Origin: DASPOJ01 sp050014395
Lineage (GTDB): Bacteria; Acidobacteriota; Terriglobia; Acidiferrales; UBA7541
Assembly (NCBI GenBank): GCA_050014395.1
Contig: JBEKDK010000005.1
Span: 42,788 to 106,787 of the forward strand
Length of the DNA: 64,000 nucleotides
Direction: 5' to 3'
Position numbers and translations under genes: made by a program. The notes under the pieces were generated by a model. The model was not told the DNA's origin, searched no databases, and was given only the letters and a program-made list of their open reading frames with translations. Of this stretch, positions 43,159 through 53,312 are shown piece by piece (position 1 is the first letter of the stretch; each line of letters begins with the position of its first letter).

Positions 43159-46100
43159 TCAGGTTTCCGTGCCGTCGGCGGCCGAGAAATAGGTGCAGTC
43201 CGGATGGTGGAACACCAGCGCGCTGACGCTCGCCTCCGGATCCATCATGAATCCTTCGGTTAAGCGCACGCCGATGCGTTCCGGCAAAAGCAATTGCCAC
43301 AAGCCGGCCTGATCGTCCAGATTTGGGCACGCCGGATAGCCGAAGCTGTAGCGCTTGCCGCGGTAACGCGCGGTGAAGCGTTCCTGCATCGTCAGCCCCG
43401 GCGGATCGGGGAATCCCCAATCCTCGCGAATGCGCCGATGCAGCCATTCAGCACACGCCTCTGCCGATTCGATCGCCAGCGCTTGCAGCGCGTGCGAATA
43501 AAAATAGCGGCCATCGCGTTTGCTCTCTTCGGCACGCTCCCGGATGCCCTCGCCCGCGGTGACGACGAACAATGCGATGTGATCGCGCGCCGCGCCCGAT
43601 CGTGGTAGCACGTAATCGCTCAGGCAGAGTCCGCCCTCCGCGCGCTGCCGCGGAAATCGGAATGTGTGCAGCGGAGTTTCCGAGCCTGCCGCGAATAATT
43701 GAATCGCATTTCCGTCGCGCTCGGCTTCGAAAAATTGCCACACCGCGCGCACCTTCATGAATTGCTCCGCCGCGCGTTTCACCTCTTCCACATTTTCGTA
43801 CAGCTCGCGCGCCTGCGGATCGCGTTCGGCCAGCGCTTTTTCAAATTGACCCTTGAAGCCGAGGTGCCGGCCAAAAAGCATGTAAGGGTTGATGTAGCTC
43901 CAGATCTCTTTCAATTCCGGCACCGCGCGAATTTTCGCATCCAGATACGCGACAGCCGGAATCGGCAAATCCACGCGCACGCGCAGAGAGCGTTCCTCGG
44001 ACGGGCGCGCCGCAATCGCAGGCCGTTCCGGCTCGGGCACGGTTTCGGTTGCTGGCGCGTGTGCGCGCAACACTTCGTCGCGGCGCGTGGTGTCGCTCAA
44101 TTGATTCATCAAGTCCAGGCCGTTCATCGCGTCTTTCGCGTAGCACACCGCGTTGCCATAGCGCGGCGCGATTTTCAGCCGCGTAAATTTGTCCGAAAGC
44201 GCGGCTCCGCCCACCAGCAGCGGCACCTCGATGCCGGCGTCGCGCAAATCCGCGGCGGTGATGGCCATCTGCTCCGCGCTCTTCACCAGCAATCCGGAAA
44301 GCCCGATCGCGTCCGGATGATGCTCACGAAACGCGCGGATCAAATCTTCCGGCGGCACTTTGATGCCGAGATTGATCACCTCATAGCCGTTGTTTTTCAG
44401 CACGATCTCGACCAGGTTCTTGCCGATGTCGTGTACGTCGCCCTTCACCGTTGCCAGCAGAACGCGGGCGCGTTTCTCCATGTCGCTCGATTCCATGAAT
44501 TGCTCAAGGTGGCCCACGGCCGCTTTCATGGCTTCGGCCGATTGCAACACTTCAGCGACGATCAGCTCGTTGTTGTTGAATAGCCGCCCCACTTCGGCCA
44601 TCCCAGTCATCAGCGGACCGTTGATGATGTCCAGCGGCTTTGCGCCTTCAGCGCGCTTAAGCTCGAGGTCCGCGACCAATCCATCGCGGCTGCCTTCAAC
44701 GATGTAGCGCGCCAAACGGGCGTCGAGCGAAATAGTTTCGCCGGCATCGCGCTCGCGCCGCTTCGCCGAACGGAAATGATCGGCGATCGCGGCGATGTGA
44801 AATTGATTGACGGCGATCTTTTGCTCGCGCGTCTGCGCGCGCCAATCCGCCGGCGCCTCGCGAAGCAGCGCTGCTTGCGCATGGTCGCCCGGAAATTCCG
44901 CAGGCGGCGTGTTGAACAATAAAGATTCCGCCAGCTTGCGCTCCAATTCCGGGATCGACGCGAATCGCTCGATGCGCTCGGCATTCACGATCGCCAGGTC
45001 CAGGCCGGCCTTGGTGCAATGGTACAGAAAGACCGAGTTCACGATTTCGCGCGTGCCCGCCGGCAGCCCGAACGAAACATTGGAGATTCCCAGAATCGTG
45101 CGCGCGAATGGAATCTCCCGCTTGATCAGCCGAATCCCTTCCATCGTTTCGACGGCGCCGCCAATGTAGTTCTCGTCGCCGGTGGCGCACGGAAAAACCA
45201 GCGGATCGAACACGATATCTTCCGGCGGCAATCCGTAATTCTCCGTCAGTAGTTTGTAGGAGCGATCCGCCACGGCCAACTTTCGCTCGCGCGTGAACGC
45301 CTGCGCCTGCTTCGGGTCTTCATCGATGCAGCCGACCACCACCGCCGCGCCGTACGACCGCGCCAGCGGCACAACGCGCTGGAATTTTTCTTCGCCATCT
45401 TCAAGATTGATCGAATTGATCAGGCTCTTGCCCTGGCAATACGTCAGCGCCGCTTCCACCGCTCTCGGATCGGTGGTATCGATCATCAGCGGTACTTTCA
45501 CTTTGCGAATCAGCTTTTCGTAAAACGGCTCGATGTCGTGCAGCTCTTCCCGCTCCGTGCTCTGCAGGCAGACGTCCACGATGTGCGCGCCGCTTTTCAC
45601 CTGGCGCCGCGCAATTTCGCTGGCTTCGTCCCACTGCTCCGCGGCGACCAATCCCTTGAATAGCCGCGAGCCGATCACGTTGGTGCGCTCGCCGACCAGC
45701 AGCGGCCGCGTGCTCGGTTCGGCTTCGATCGCTTCGATGCCGGAGTACACCGCGCGATGGCTCGGCTCAACAGGCCGGCGCGGCGCTTGCCCCGCGGCCA
45801 TTTGCGCGATCGCACGAATGTGCTCCGCGTTTGTGCCGCAGCATCCGCCGACCAAATTCAGCCAGCCGTGGCGCACGAATTTTTCCAGCTGCGCCGCGAT
45901 CGTCGTCGGCGTCTCGAGGTATAGGCCTTCCTCATTCGGCAGCCCGGCATTCGGATGGCAGGAAACGCCGCACGTCGCAAGCCCCGCGAGCGTGCGAATG
46001 TGATCGGTCATGAAGTCGGGACCCGTGCCGCAATTCAGGCCGATGCCCAGCAAATGCAAATGTTCGAGTGAGGCCCACAGCGCTTCAACATCTTGCCCCG

Positions 46101-46686
46101 CGAGCATCGAGCCCATCGGCTCGATCGTCGCCGAAATCATCAGCGGAATCGCGTGGCCGATTTCGCGCGCCAGCCGCTCGATGGCCAGCGCTCCGGCCTT
46201 GATGTTGCGCGTGTCCTGGCACGTCTCGAGCAGCAACAGATCCGCGCCGCCATCGATCAAGCCGCGCGCTTGCTCGTGATACGCATCGCGCAATTCATCG
46301 AATGTGACGCCGCCGGTGACGCTGATGGCTTTCGTCGTCGGCCCCATCGAGCCCGCGACAAATCGCGGCTTCGCCGGGGAAGAGAATTCATTCGCCGCGC
46401 GCCGCGCCAGCTCCGCCGCTGCGCGGCTCAATTCATACGCGCGCTTCTCCTGGCCATATTCGCCCAGCACGATCGGTGTGCTGCCAAAAGAGTCGGTCTC
46501 AATAATATCGGCGCCGGCTTCCAGATATTGGCGATGAATTCCGGTGATGATGTCCGGCCGGCTCACCACCAGCAACTCAAAGCAGCCCTCCAGCTTCGGC
46601 CCGCCGAAATCGGCCGCCGTCAGGTGCGCGCGCTGTAGCATTGTGCCCATCGCGCCATCCAGAATCAGGATGCGCTGGGCCAGCAA
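43159..46686 (-). CDS. metH: Cobalamin-dependent methionine synthase
   Basis: The 1,175-residue enzyme transfers a methyl group from methyltetrahydrofolate to homocysteine through cobalamin. All four modules are present: the homocysteine domain with zinc site GGCCGTNAEHIRAIA, the pterin-binding domain (LVGERTNVIGSRLFKGL), the cobalamin domain with DVHDIGKNLVEIVL, and the SAM activation domain near the C-terminus (KRYSFGYPACPNLDDQAGL). No cobalamin riboswitch is evident in 46687-46980. Length is normal. Confidence 0.97.
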   Translation of the reverse strand: MLAQRILILDGAMGTMLQRAHLTAADFGGPKLEGCFELLVVSRPDIITGIHRQYLEAGADIIETDSFGSTPIVLGEYGQEKRAYELSRAAAELARRAANEFSSPAKPRFVAGSMGPTTKAISVTGGVTFDELRDAYHEQARGLIDGGADLLLLETCQDTRNIKAGALAIERLAREIGHAIPLMISATIEPMGSMLAGQDVEALWASLEHLHLLGIGLNCGTGPDFMTDHIRTLAGLATCGVSCHPNAGLPNEEGLYLETPTTIAAQLEKFVRHGWLNLVGGCCGTNAEHIRAIAQMAAGQAPRRPVEPSHRAVYSGIEAIEAEPSTRPLLVGERTNVIGSRLFKGLVAAEQWDEASEIARRQVKSGAHIVDVCLQSTEREELHDIEPFYEKLIRKVKVPLMIDTTDPRAVEAALTYCQGKSLINSINLEDGEEKFQRVVPLARSYGAAVVVGCIDEDPKQAQAFTRERKLAVADRSYKLLTENYGLPPEDIVFDPLVFPCATGDENYIGGAVETMEGIRLIKREIPFARTILGISNVSFGLPAGTREIVNSVFLYHCTKAGLDLAIVNAERIERFASIPELERKLAESLLFNTPPAEFPGDHAQAALLREAPADWRAQTREQKIAVNQFHIAAIADHFRSAKRRERDAGETISLDARLARYIVEGSRDGLVADLELKRAEGAKPLDIINGPLMTGMAEVGRLFNNNELIVAEVLQSAEAMKAAVGHLEQFMESSDMEKRARVLLATVKGDVHDIGKNLVEIVLKNNGYEVINLGIKVPPEDLIRAFREHHPDAIGLSGLLVKSAEQMAITAADLRDAGIEVPLLVGGAALSDKFTRLKIAPRYGNAVCYAKDAMNGLDLMNQLSDTTRRDEVLRAHAPATETVPEPERPAIAARPSEERSLRVRVDLPIPAVAYLDAKIRAVPELKEIWSYINPYMLFGRHLGFKGQFEKALAERDPQARELYENVEEVKRAAEQFMKVRAVWQFFEAERDGNAIQLFAAGSETPLHTFRFPRQRAEGGLCLSDYVLPRSGAARDHIALFVVTAGEGIRERAEESKRDGRYFYSHALQALAIESAEACAEWLHRRIREDWGFPDPPGLTMQERFTARYRGKRYSFGYPACPNLDDQAGLWQLLLPERIGVRLTEGFMMDPEASVSALVFHHPDCTYFSAADGTET

Positions 46687-46980
46687 CTCCCGCAGCTCGC
46701 TGCCGATTTGAGTCAGGTTTCTCAGCGGACTCTCCGATCACGGTCCCGGGTCGCATTACGGCCCGTCAGTTTTACCGAATTCAATTGTCTCAGGGTCGCC
46801 GCGCGAGCGGCGAATGTTTCAAGGTCTTGCGCGAATGAGGAAACGTTGGCGAAGGTTGTTGGCGTGCCTTTCTTCTTTCTACGTACTTCTTCCCACAACT
46901 ATTTTACACCCGAAGGCAAGTGCGCTCCGAAGCTGCGCCGGTGTGTTGCTCAGGTTGCAATTGGATGCTGCGGATTGCGC

Positions 46981-47850
46981 CTAAGACTCCGCTTCGCTCA
47001 AAAATTCGGCTTCGGCCGGACCGGGCACCAGTCCTGCTTCCAGGCCGCGCGAGAGCAATTCGCGCACGGCGCTTCGCCCGCGTTCGCCGTAGCCAAGCGT
47101 CCATTTATTCACGTACATTCCGACGAATTTGTCGGCCAGCTCCGGATCCATATCGCGCGCAAATTGCATCGCGTAATTCAACGCGGCTTCGCGATGCTCC
47201 AGTGAATACGCCACGCTCTGGCGAATCGCGAGAGCAATCTGCTGCCCGATTTTCGGCCCCAGCGCGCGGCGCACCGCATTCCCGCCGAGCGGTAATGGCA
47301 ATCCCGTTTGCTCCATCCACCATTGTCCCAGTTCCACCACGCGATGCAGCCCGAGCTGCGAGAACATCAATTGCCCTTCGTGGATCAGCAAGCCAGCATC
47401 GACAGCTGCCGTGCGCACGGCATCCAGGATTTTGTCGAACGGCATGATCACCGGCACGATGCGCGGCTCGAAAAGTTTCAGCGCCAGATACGCCGTCGTC
47501 CGCAGCCCCGGCACGCCCACGCGCAGCCCCGCAAGCTCTTCGCGCTTCATCGGCCGCGAAGCCACCACGATCGGCCCGTAGCCTTCGCCGAAACTCGCGC
47601 CGCAATCCAGCAGCACGTACTTCGCGCGCAAATGCGCGTACGCCGCGAAGCTCACCGCCGTCACGTCGTAGATTTCCTCGTCCGCCGCTTGGTTCAGCGT
47701 TTCGATGTCGGCCAGCACGTGCGTGAATTTCAGTCCCGGCGTCGGCACCTTGTGCGTCGCCAAGCCGTAGAACATGAACGCGTCGTCGGAATCCGGCGAA
47801 TGCGCCAGCTTGATCTCTCTTGCGCGGCTTGTGGCCTCTTTAGGTGCCAT
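46981..47850 (-). CDS. mqnD: 1,4-dihydroxy-6-naphthoate synthase (menaquinone, futalosine pathway)
   Basis: The 289-residue protein has the MqnD-type start IKLAHSPDSDDAFMFYGLA. Later signatures are EIYDVTAVSFAAYAHL and GVPGLRTTAYLALKLF, with EGQLMFSQLGLHRVVELGQW near the middle. MqnD cleaves cyclic de-hypoxanthinyl-futalosine to dihydroxynaphthoate. MqnA and other pathway genes are not in the window. Related MqnA proteins share the periplasmic-binding-like fold, but the SPDxDDAFMF start supports MqnD. Confidence 0.9.
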   Translation of the reverse strand: MAPKEATSRAREIKLAHSPDSDDAFMFYGLATHKVPTPGLKFTHVLADIETLNQAADEEIYDVTAVSFAAYAHLRAKYVLLDCGASFGEGYGPIVVASRPMKREELAGLRVGVPGLRTTAYLALKLFEPRIVPVIMPFDKILDAVRTAAVDAGLLIHEGQLMFSQLGLHRVVELGQWWMEQTGLPLPLGGNAVRRALGPKIGQQIALAIRQSVAYSLEHREAALNYAMQFARDMDPELADKFVGMYVNKWTLGYGERGRSAVRELLSRGLEAGLVPGPAEAEFLSEAES

Positions 47851-48133
47851 CGTCGATATCCAGGAGCCCTTCCGGCCCGGCGGCCCATCGCACAGGCCGC
47901 GCCGGCGCTCACGCGCCTAATTGTCGTTCTGGGGAGACAATTCACCGAGCGATTGAAACCCTGCTGCTCGAAAGGCGGCTCGAAGGAAAACGCCCACGAC
48001 GTGGGGAGCGCCGCCGGATTGCGCTCGATCTATGCTGATGCCACCCCGCAATCAGCCTAGCACAGTCAGCCAAGCCGGACAAATTCACCCGGTTCTGGTG
48101 CGGTGAGCCCGCATCATGTAAATTCAGCACTAC

Positions 48134-48210
48134 GCGCCCGTAGCTCAGCTGGATAGAGCATCTGGCTTCGAACCAGAGGGTCGGGAGTTCGAATCTCTCC
48201 GGGCGCGCCA
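48134..48210 (+). tRNA. tRNA-Arg (anticodon TCG)
   Basis: A complete cloverleaf: acceptor GCGCCCG/CGGGCGC, D-arm GCTCAGCTGGATAGAGC, anticodon stem TCTGG/CCAGA with loop CTTCGAA (anticodon TCG), variable loop, and T-arm with GTTCGAATC. The discriminator is G, and CCA is encoded at 48208-48210. No integrase or obvious attachment duplication lies next to it. Confidence 0.95.
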
Positions 48211-48460
48211 TCTTTTGAAAGACATACAATAAGACATCTTATTTGACACTCACCTTGGCTGCCTGCCAAGTCGTGCGACATCTCATGACGCTACGCGCTC
48301 CTTGAAAATAATCACGCAGTTCAAGCTGTCCGCTTTTCTCTATTTCTCTGTCTCGTGAGGGAACTTTTTCTGCACATCCTCTTTCATAAGACCCGCCCGC
48401 GAAATTTTGGAATTCTGCGCACCTGAGTTAGACTCACACCATATCGTGCGTATCAGGCAA

Positions 48461-49687
48461 ATGTCCTTCACCATTTCTATTTGGAAGATAGGCGGTGTTG
48501 TCGCGCTGTTGTCCGTGCTGGCAGCAACACCGGCCGCGGGACAGCTGGTGCAGGAACCACCGCCGGAACTTTCCTTTCTTTCGACCGTTCTCAAAGTCAG
48601 AAAGAACATTCCTTACGAGATGTGGGGGGAAGTGAAGTTCCCGCCCAACCGAGACGTCGGTCCGGCTAAACAGGGCAAGCATTGGTTCATTTTGGCCGAA
48701 ACCGCAAACGGCAGCGATCCGGTGACGGAATGGAACAAGATCAAGTCGGCGTTCCTGCAGAACGGCTGGACCCTCGTGAAAGAATATCGGACCGGCGGAC
48801 TGCTCGAGGTGCTGCAATACTCGAAGAACGGCGTGCAGGCCTGGGCGAATGTGGACACCGACGGCTCACCGCTTCTCTTTCGCCTGGACGTGATCGAAAT
48901 CGCTCCGCTGCCCTTTACTTTCACGCTCGCCCCGCCTGCCGCGACTCCCGAGAAAATCGCGACCGACACGGGAGACTTTCCGTATTTGGCGCCGCTCCCC
49001 GAGTCGAAATTTCATCGCGGTGGCGCGGACAACACACCTTTTCGGGTGACGCCGCCGGGCGCCCAAGAGGCGGAAGTGGTGGCGAACGGAACGCTCTATC
49101 GCTATTACGATTTTCCCGAGATTTCAAACGTGCTGCTGACCACCGCATATCGACAAGCGCTCACCAAGGGTGGCTGGGCGATCGTGCAGGAAGGCAATAG
49201 CGTCATCTGGGCGCATTACGCGCAAAGGGGCCGGAACATCTGGGCCATGGTGTCACCGAGTCCCGGCGGGTACCTCATCAACGTGGCGGACGCGGGGTGG
49301 GTGGACCTCGGCGCAAACCTTACGAAGGCGTGCCACGTGGCGCTCTACGGCGTGTTGTTCGACTTCAACAAATCGACCTTGCAGCCGGCTTCCGACGCGA
49401 CGCTGCAACCGGTGGCGAATCTGATGGCGGCGGACAAGACGCTGAAGCTGGAGGTCCAGGGTCATACGGACAACGTCGGCAGCGACGCGTATAACCAAAC
49501 GCTTTCTGAAGCGCGGGCCAAGGCGGTGGTGACGTGGCTCACTCAACACGGCGTCGCAGCGAACCGGCTCACGGCCAAAGGCTATGGCAAGACCAAACCC
49601 GTCGCTGATAATGGCAGCGACGAAGGGCGCGCAAAGAATCGTCGGGTCGAAATCGCCGATCCTGCGTGTTCGCCTAAAGGCGATTGA
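48461..49687 (+). CDS. OmpA-family outer-membrane/peptidoglycan-associated protein
   Basis: A signal peptide (about residues 1-28, ending ATPAAGQ) is followed by a ~260-residue N-terminal region without clear family. An OmpA-like domain then starts at VALYGVLFDFNKSTLQPASD and carries the peptidoglycan-binding core LEVQGHTDNVGSDAYNQ and KGYGKTKPVADNGSDEGRAK. The C-domain should anchor the protein to the cell wall. The ATG at 48461 gives the best signal sequence; an earlier in-frame start at 48407 lacks one. Confidence 0.9.
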   Translation: MSFTISIWKIGGVVALLSVLAATPAAGQLVQEPPPELSFLSTVLKVRKNIPYEMWGEVKFPPNRDVGPAKQGKHWFILAETANGSDPVTEWNKIKSAFLQNGWTLVKEYRTGGLLEVLQYSKNGVQAWANVDTDGSPLLFRLDVIEIAPLPFTFTLAPPAATPEKIATDTGDFPYLAPLPESKFHRGGADNTPFRVTPPGAQEAEVVANGTLYRYYDFPEISNVLLTTAYRQALTKGGWAIVQEGNSVIWAHYAQRGRNIWAMVSPSPGGYLINVADAGWVDLGANLTKACHVALYGVLFDFNKSTLQPASDATLQPVANLMAADKTLKLEVQGHTDNVGSDAYNQTLSEARAKAVVTWLTQHGVAANRLTAKGYGKTKPVADNGSDEGRAKNRRVEIADPACSPKGD

Positions 49688-49843
49688 GAGAAGCGGAAGG
49701 GCGAATCGAGATCTAGGGACTCAACTCCTGACGACAGTCAAATCGTTTCAAACTTAACAAAAACTCTCCCAAGAAAATCCTAAGATCGTCCCCTCCGGCG
49801 CGCTAGCTTAGTCAAGAATGCTCGGTTGTGACTCGCATTCAAG

Positions 49844-50671
49844 CTAATTGGGCGGATTAGGTGCCGGCCCGGAAGGCGCAGCAGGCGTGGCCGGGTTGCC
49901 CGGGCCCGCCGGCGTCGCTGGAGCGGTTGCAATGGCTGGAGAGGTCGCAGTGCCCAAAGCCGCTGGAGTGCCACTAGCGGGCGCGGTCGGGGCGGCCGCA
50001 ATTCCTTGGTCTTTCAGTTCCTGGAATGCAGGGCTCGTCGCGAATCGTTCCGGAAATTTCGTTTCATAAGCGCCCAAGCCCGGACACACGCTGCGATGAA
50101 GCATATCAAAGCCGAGCGCTTCCATTTCTTTGCGGGCCTGGTCGGCGGTCCATCCTTGCTCCGCCATCCGATACGCCGCGACTTCCATCCCAGTCCGATC
50201 GTCGCCCGTTTCACAGTGCACAAATATTTTCTTCCCGGGGTTTTGACGAACCAACGTCAAAAACTTCACGATGTCTGAATCTTGCGGGTCGAAACAATTC
50301 CACGCAATCTCGACGTACTGCATGCCCAGCTCTGTCACTTCTTGGCGCTCGTCTCCGCGATGGGTCACGCGAAGGTTCACCACGATATTCACGCCCATGC
50401 TTGCCAGCGTGCGGAATCCCTCGCTTGTCGGCTGCCCGCCTCGGTAAAGCGTCGGCGTCACTACGCCAAAATTGCGCAGGCCTCGCATCTGCAATTTGGT
50501 TATCTCTTGGGGAGTGAGCTGCGCGCCGCTCGCCGGTGCGCTGTTTCCGCTCTGGTCCGTCTGCTGCGTCGCCTGGCGCGGCACAGGTCCGGCAGCGTGT
50601 CCCGCGACGCCCGCGGCGAAAAGCGCAATCGGAATCAGGACGCCAATCGTTCGCATTCTATGGTTGAGCAT
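49844..50671 (-). CDS. Exported dual-specificity/tyrosine phosphatase-like protein, copy 1
   Basis: The 275-residue protein has a signal peptide (TIGVLIPIALFAAGVAGHA) and the phosphatase module RNFGVVTPTLYRGGQPTSEG. The active site IFVHCETGDDRTGMEVAAYR has the Cys-X5-Arg signature, and an upstream Asp in FDPQDSD could be the general acid. A Pro/Ala-rich tail of about 45 residues follows. The nearest eukaryotic relatives are SIW14-like (PFA-DSP) enzymes. It is the downstream of two tandem paralogues. Confidence 0.88.
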   Translation of the reverse strand: MLNHRMRTIGVLIPIALFAAGVAGHAAGPVPRQATQQTDQSGNSAPASGAQLTPQEITKLQMRGLRNFGVVTPTLYRGGQPTSEGFRTLASMGVNIVVNLRVTHRGDERQEVTELGMQYVEIAWNCFDPQDSDIVKFLTLVRQNPGKKIFVHCETGDDRTGMEVAAYRMAEQGWTADQARKEMEALGFDMLHRSVCPGLGAYETKFPERFATSPAFQELKDQGIAAAPTAPASGTPAALGTATSPAIATAPATPAGPGNPATPAAPSGPAPNPPN

Positions 50672-50751
50672 ACACTTTTTTGATGCCGAGAAGGGAAGCG
50701 AGGGGCTGTTTTACAAGGAGCTAAACGCTGAATTGCCCGAAGGAGTTTGCG

Positions 50752-51432
50752 TCAGCGGGAAAGGGTTGCCGCCACCACATCCAGATCTGATAGATCATTC
50801 CCGGCTGCTGTTGCGACCGGAGTTGTTACCGGAAAGGACTGCACGAAGTGCTGCAGGTGCGGAAGCAACATGTGATGGTAGTGGTACACCTTCATCTCGG
50901 ATACCGCTTGCGCGGTGGTCCAATGATCGAACGTCATGCGATAGAGCGCGACCATCACTCCCGTGCGGTCTGCGCCCTCCCGGCAATGCACAAAGATCTT
51001 GTCCGAAGGGCTGCCCCGCATCAAATTGAGAAATGCGCCGATTTGCGCATCGGTCGGCTCTCCCAAACCGCTCCACGGGAGGTTCACAAATTTCATCCCG
51101 AGCGATTCCACCTGCGCCTTCTCCGCGGCGACGTCTTGACCTTCGCCGTTGAGCCTAACGACCGTTCCAATGCCCAGCGCTTTCAGTCCAGCGTACGCCG
51201 CAAGGTTGGGCTGCGCGCCACGGTACAGACGCGCGTCTACCTGGCCGAAATTGTCGATCCCCGTTACTGACGCCCTCACAGCCAGCGGAGCACTTGCGTC
51301 GCCCGCCGCCCGCATCGAAGGCGCAATCCCGATCACCAGGATCAGGCCAAAAAGCAAACCCAGGGCGCGGAACGTCCCGGTTCTTGACACTGACGCAGCG
51401 CCGGATTGTCTTCGGTTCCAGATCATGTTCAT
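50752..51432 (-). CDS. Exported dual-specificity/tyrosine phosphatase-like protein, copy 2
   Basis: The 226-residue paralogue of the neighbouring gene has an N-terminal hydrophobic export segment (ALGLLFGLILVIGIAPSMRA), the shared block DARLYRGAQPNLAAYAGLKA, and the active site IFVHCREGADRTGVMVALYR (C-X5-R). It lacks the Pro/Ala tail. The ATG at 51432 is used; an in-frame start at 51480 is possible. It is 80 bases upstream of copy 1 on the same strand, consistent with a recent tandem duplication. Confidence 0.88.
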   Translation of the reverse strand: MNMIWNRRQSGAASVSRTGTFRALGLLFGLILVIGIAPSMRAAGDASAPLAVRASVTGIDNFGQVDARLYRGAQPNLAAYAGLKALGIGTVVRLNGEGQDVAAEKAQVESLGMKFVNLPWSGLGEPTDAQIGAFLNLMRGSPSDKIFVHCREGADRTGVMVALYRMTFDHWTTAQAVSEMKVYHYHHMLLPHLQHFVQSFPVTTPVATAAGNDLSDLDVVAATLSR

Positions 51433-51720
51433 GGTAGCTCTGGGGCTTGCGCCGGCTTGTGGCCGTCCATCTAGGTCCAACTCGGTAAGATCACCTGGGG
51501 CTTACACTACGTTAGATTCCTACCGCGGTGCAGGGGTTGCTCTGACAGAAAACATAGGGAACGCCAAGATTCGCGGCGAGGCCTACAACCATTGTGCCCC
51601 ATTTAGGGGCTTCTATCTGTACACGCGCGGTAATCGCGAGCTACAATCGCCGCCGCTTCGGCACTCTCGGCCGCTCAGCGACATGGAGTTTCCTGGCCAG
51701 AAGGTTTGGTGATTTCCACC

Positions 51721-52626
51721 ATGCGCACCCATATCGATCGCAGCACCACGAAACTCGCATTTCAATTCTCGCTCTTGGCCCTGATGCTGATTCTCTGCGT
51801 CGCGCCCTACCTGCTCCCGGCGCAAGCGCCTGCCGCGCCCGCAACGCAAGCTGCCTCAGCGCCAACACAATCGACGCCGCCCGCAGCCGCGACAACGCCG
51901 AATCACGCGGTGCCGTCATGGGCCTACCCCGGTTCGCCGGGCCACCCACAAGTGGCGCCGCCGCCGGACTTTCACCGCTCCAGCACGAATTTCGATACGC
52001 CGATCGGAGTGTTTGACGGCCAGTCTGATGTCGGCAGCGCCGTTGTGCCCGGCAGCGCCAGTTACGACGCCGCCACGAAGCAGTACACCATCAATTCCGC
52101 CGGCTACAACGTCTGGTATACGCGCGACGAGTTTCGATTCCTCTGGAAGAAAATGTCCGGCGACGTTTCGCTCGCGGCAAATATCGCGTTCCCCGACGTG
52201 AACGGTTACGGCGATCGCAAAGCGGTCCTCATAATTCGCCAGGACCTCGACGACGATTCCAAGGAAGTCGAGGCTGCCCTGCATGGCGCCGGCATGATTC
52301 AATTGGGCCAGCGTCCTGAAAAAGATGCGCGCATCAAGGACATCGAATTTCGCATCGGCGGCCGCGGACGTCCCGGCGGCACGAGCCCAGACAGTCTGGT
52401 CATCGTCAACGCCCAGCGGATCGGCCTCGAAAAGCGCGGCGATTCTTTCGCGCTCTTCGTCAGTCTCGATGGTGAACCGATGCACCAGTTCGGCGCGCCG
52501 ATCACCCTGCACATCGACGGGCCGTTCTACGTTGGCATCGGTTTCTGCTCGCATCTGCCGGACAAATCCGATACCGCGGTGCTTTCCAACGTCGTTCTCG
52601 AAAACGCCGCCGGCGCGGTGCGCTAG
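51721..52626 (+). CDS. Exported protein with a concanavalin-like beta domain, unknown function
   Basis: A signal/anchor segment (FQFSLLALMLILCVAPYLLPAQA, first 20 shown in part) and a Pro/Ala-rich linker precede a beta-rich domain. Segments such as YNVWYTRDEFRFLWKKMSGD, AALHGAGMIQLGQRPEKDAR and GPFYVGIGFCSH resemble the DUF1349/LamG-like family of lectin-fold proteins. The name is a hedge; no active site is evident. ATG 51721 is chosen over TTG/GTG a few codons upstream. The gap 51481-51720 shows no other gene. Confidence 0.7.
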   Translation: MRTHIDRSTTKLAFQFSLLALMLILCVAPYLLPAQAPAAPATQAASAPTQSTPPAAATTPNHAVPSWAYPGSPGHPQVAPPPDFHRSSTNFDTPIGVFDGQSDVGSAVVPGSASYDAATKQYTINSAGYNVWYTRDEFRFLWKKMSGDVSLAANIAFPDVNGYGDRKAVLIIRQDLDDDSKEVEAALHGAGMIQLGQRPEKDARIKDIEFRIGGRGRPGGTSPDSLVIVNAQRIGLEKRGDSFALFVSLDGEPMHQFGAPITLHIDGPFYVGIGFCSHLPDKSDTAVLSNVVLENAAGAVR

Positions 52627-52719
52627 CACGGTGCGGCGGACTCTCGCTCGCGTGCGTTCATGGTTCAGTTCGCGCTCGGGCCGGCGATCTATTCGCAGCC
52701 GCGATATACTCACCCTCAC

Positions 52720-53277
52720 ATGCCCGTAATTGTCTCCATGCTCCGCGGCGTCAACGTCGGCGGCCACAATATAATCAAAATGGATTCGCTCCGATCGCTT
52801 TGCGAGGGCCTGAAACTGCGCGACGCCAAAACCCATCTCCAGAGCGGCAACGTTGTGTTTAGGACTGAAGAAAAAGACCTCGCGCGCCTTTCCACGCGAA
52901 TCCAGGACGCGATCGAACGCAGCGCCGGCTTTCGCCCCGACGTTATTCTTCGCACGGTTTCGGAACTGAGAAGCGCGATCGCGAAAAGCCCGTTCGCGAA
53001 GCGGCGCGACATCGATCCCAGCAAACTCCTGGTCACGTTCCTTGCCGGCGTTCCTACGCCGGAGGCGCGCAAGAAAGCCCTCGCCATTGACGCCGGCCGC
53101 GATGAGCTTCACATCGTTGGCCGCGAGCTTTACATTTATTTCCCCGATGGCTTGGCCCGCCCGAAATTGACGTGGCCGCACCTCGAAAGAGCGCTGAAGC
53201 TCTCCGGCACGGGCAGAAACTGGAACACGGTCACGAAGTTGCTGGAGATCGCGGAAAATCTGGAATCGTCATCCTGA
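52720..53277 (+). CDS. DUF1697 family protein
   Basis: The 185-residue protein matches DUF1697: it opens MPVIVSMLRGVNVGGHNIIK, continues LKLRDAKTHLQSGNVVFRTE and ends RPKLTWPHLERALKLSGTGR followed by NWNTVTKLLEIAE. The family is common in soil bacteria and has no assigned function. The ATG at 52720 matches the family start. It is convergent with the zinc-ribbon gene at 53313. Confidence 0.92.
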   Translation: MPVIVSMLRGVNVGGHNIIKMDSLRSLCEGLKLRDAKTHLQSGNVVFRTEEKDLARLSTRIQDAIERSAGFRPDVILRTVSELRSAIAKSPFAKRRDIDPSKLLVTFLAGVPTPEARKKALAIDAGRDELHIVGRELYIYFPDGLARPKLTWPHLERALKLSGTGRNWNTVTKLLEIAENLESSS

Positions 53278-53312
53278 TCGCATCCGGCAGGAATGGAGTC
53301 GATTGCAACCGC

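Noticed and set aside
46687..46980. Possible cobalamin or SAM riboswitch before metH
   Set aside because: I looked for the B12 box and for SAM-type kink-turn elements on the minus strand and saw none; a covariance search would be needed to be certain.
48134..48460. tRNA-Arg as an integration site of a genomic island
   Set aside because: No integrase, no copy of the tRNA 3' end and no change of gene style nearby. The following genes look native.
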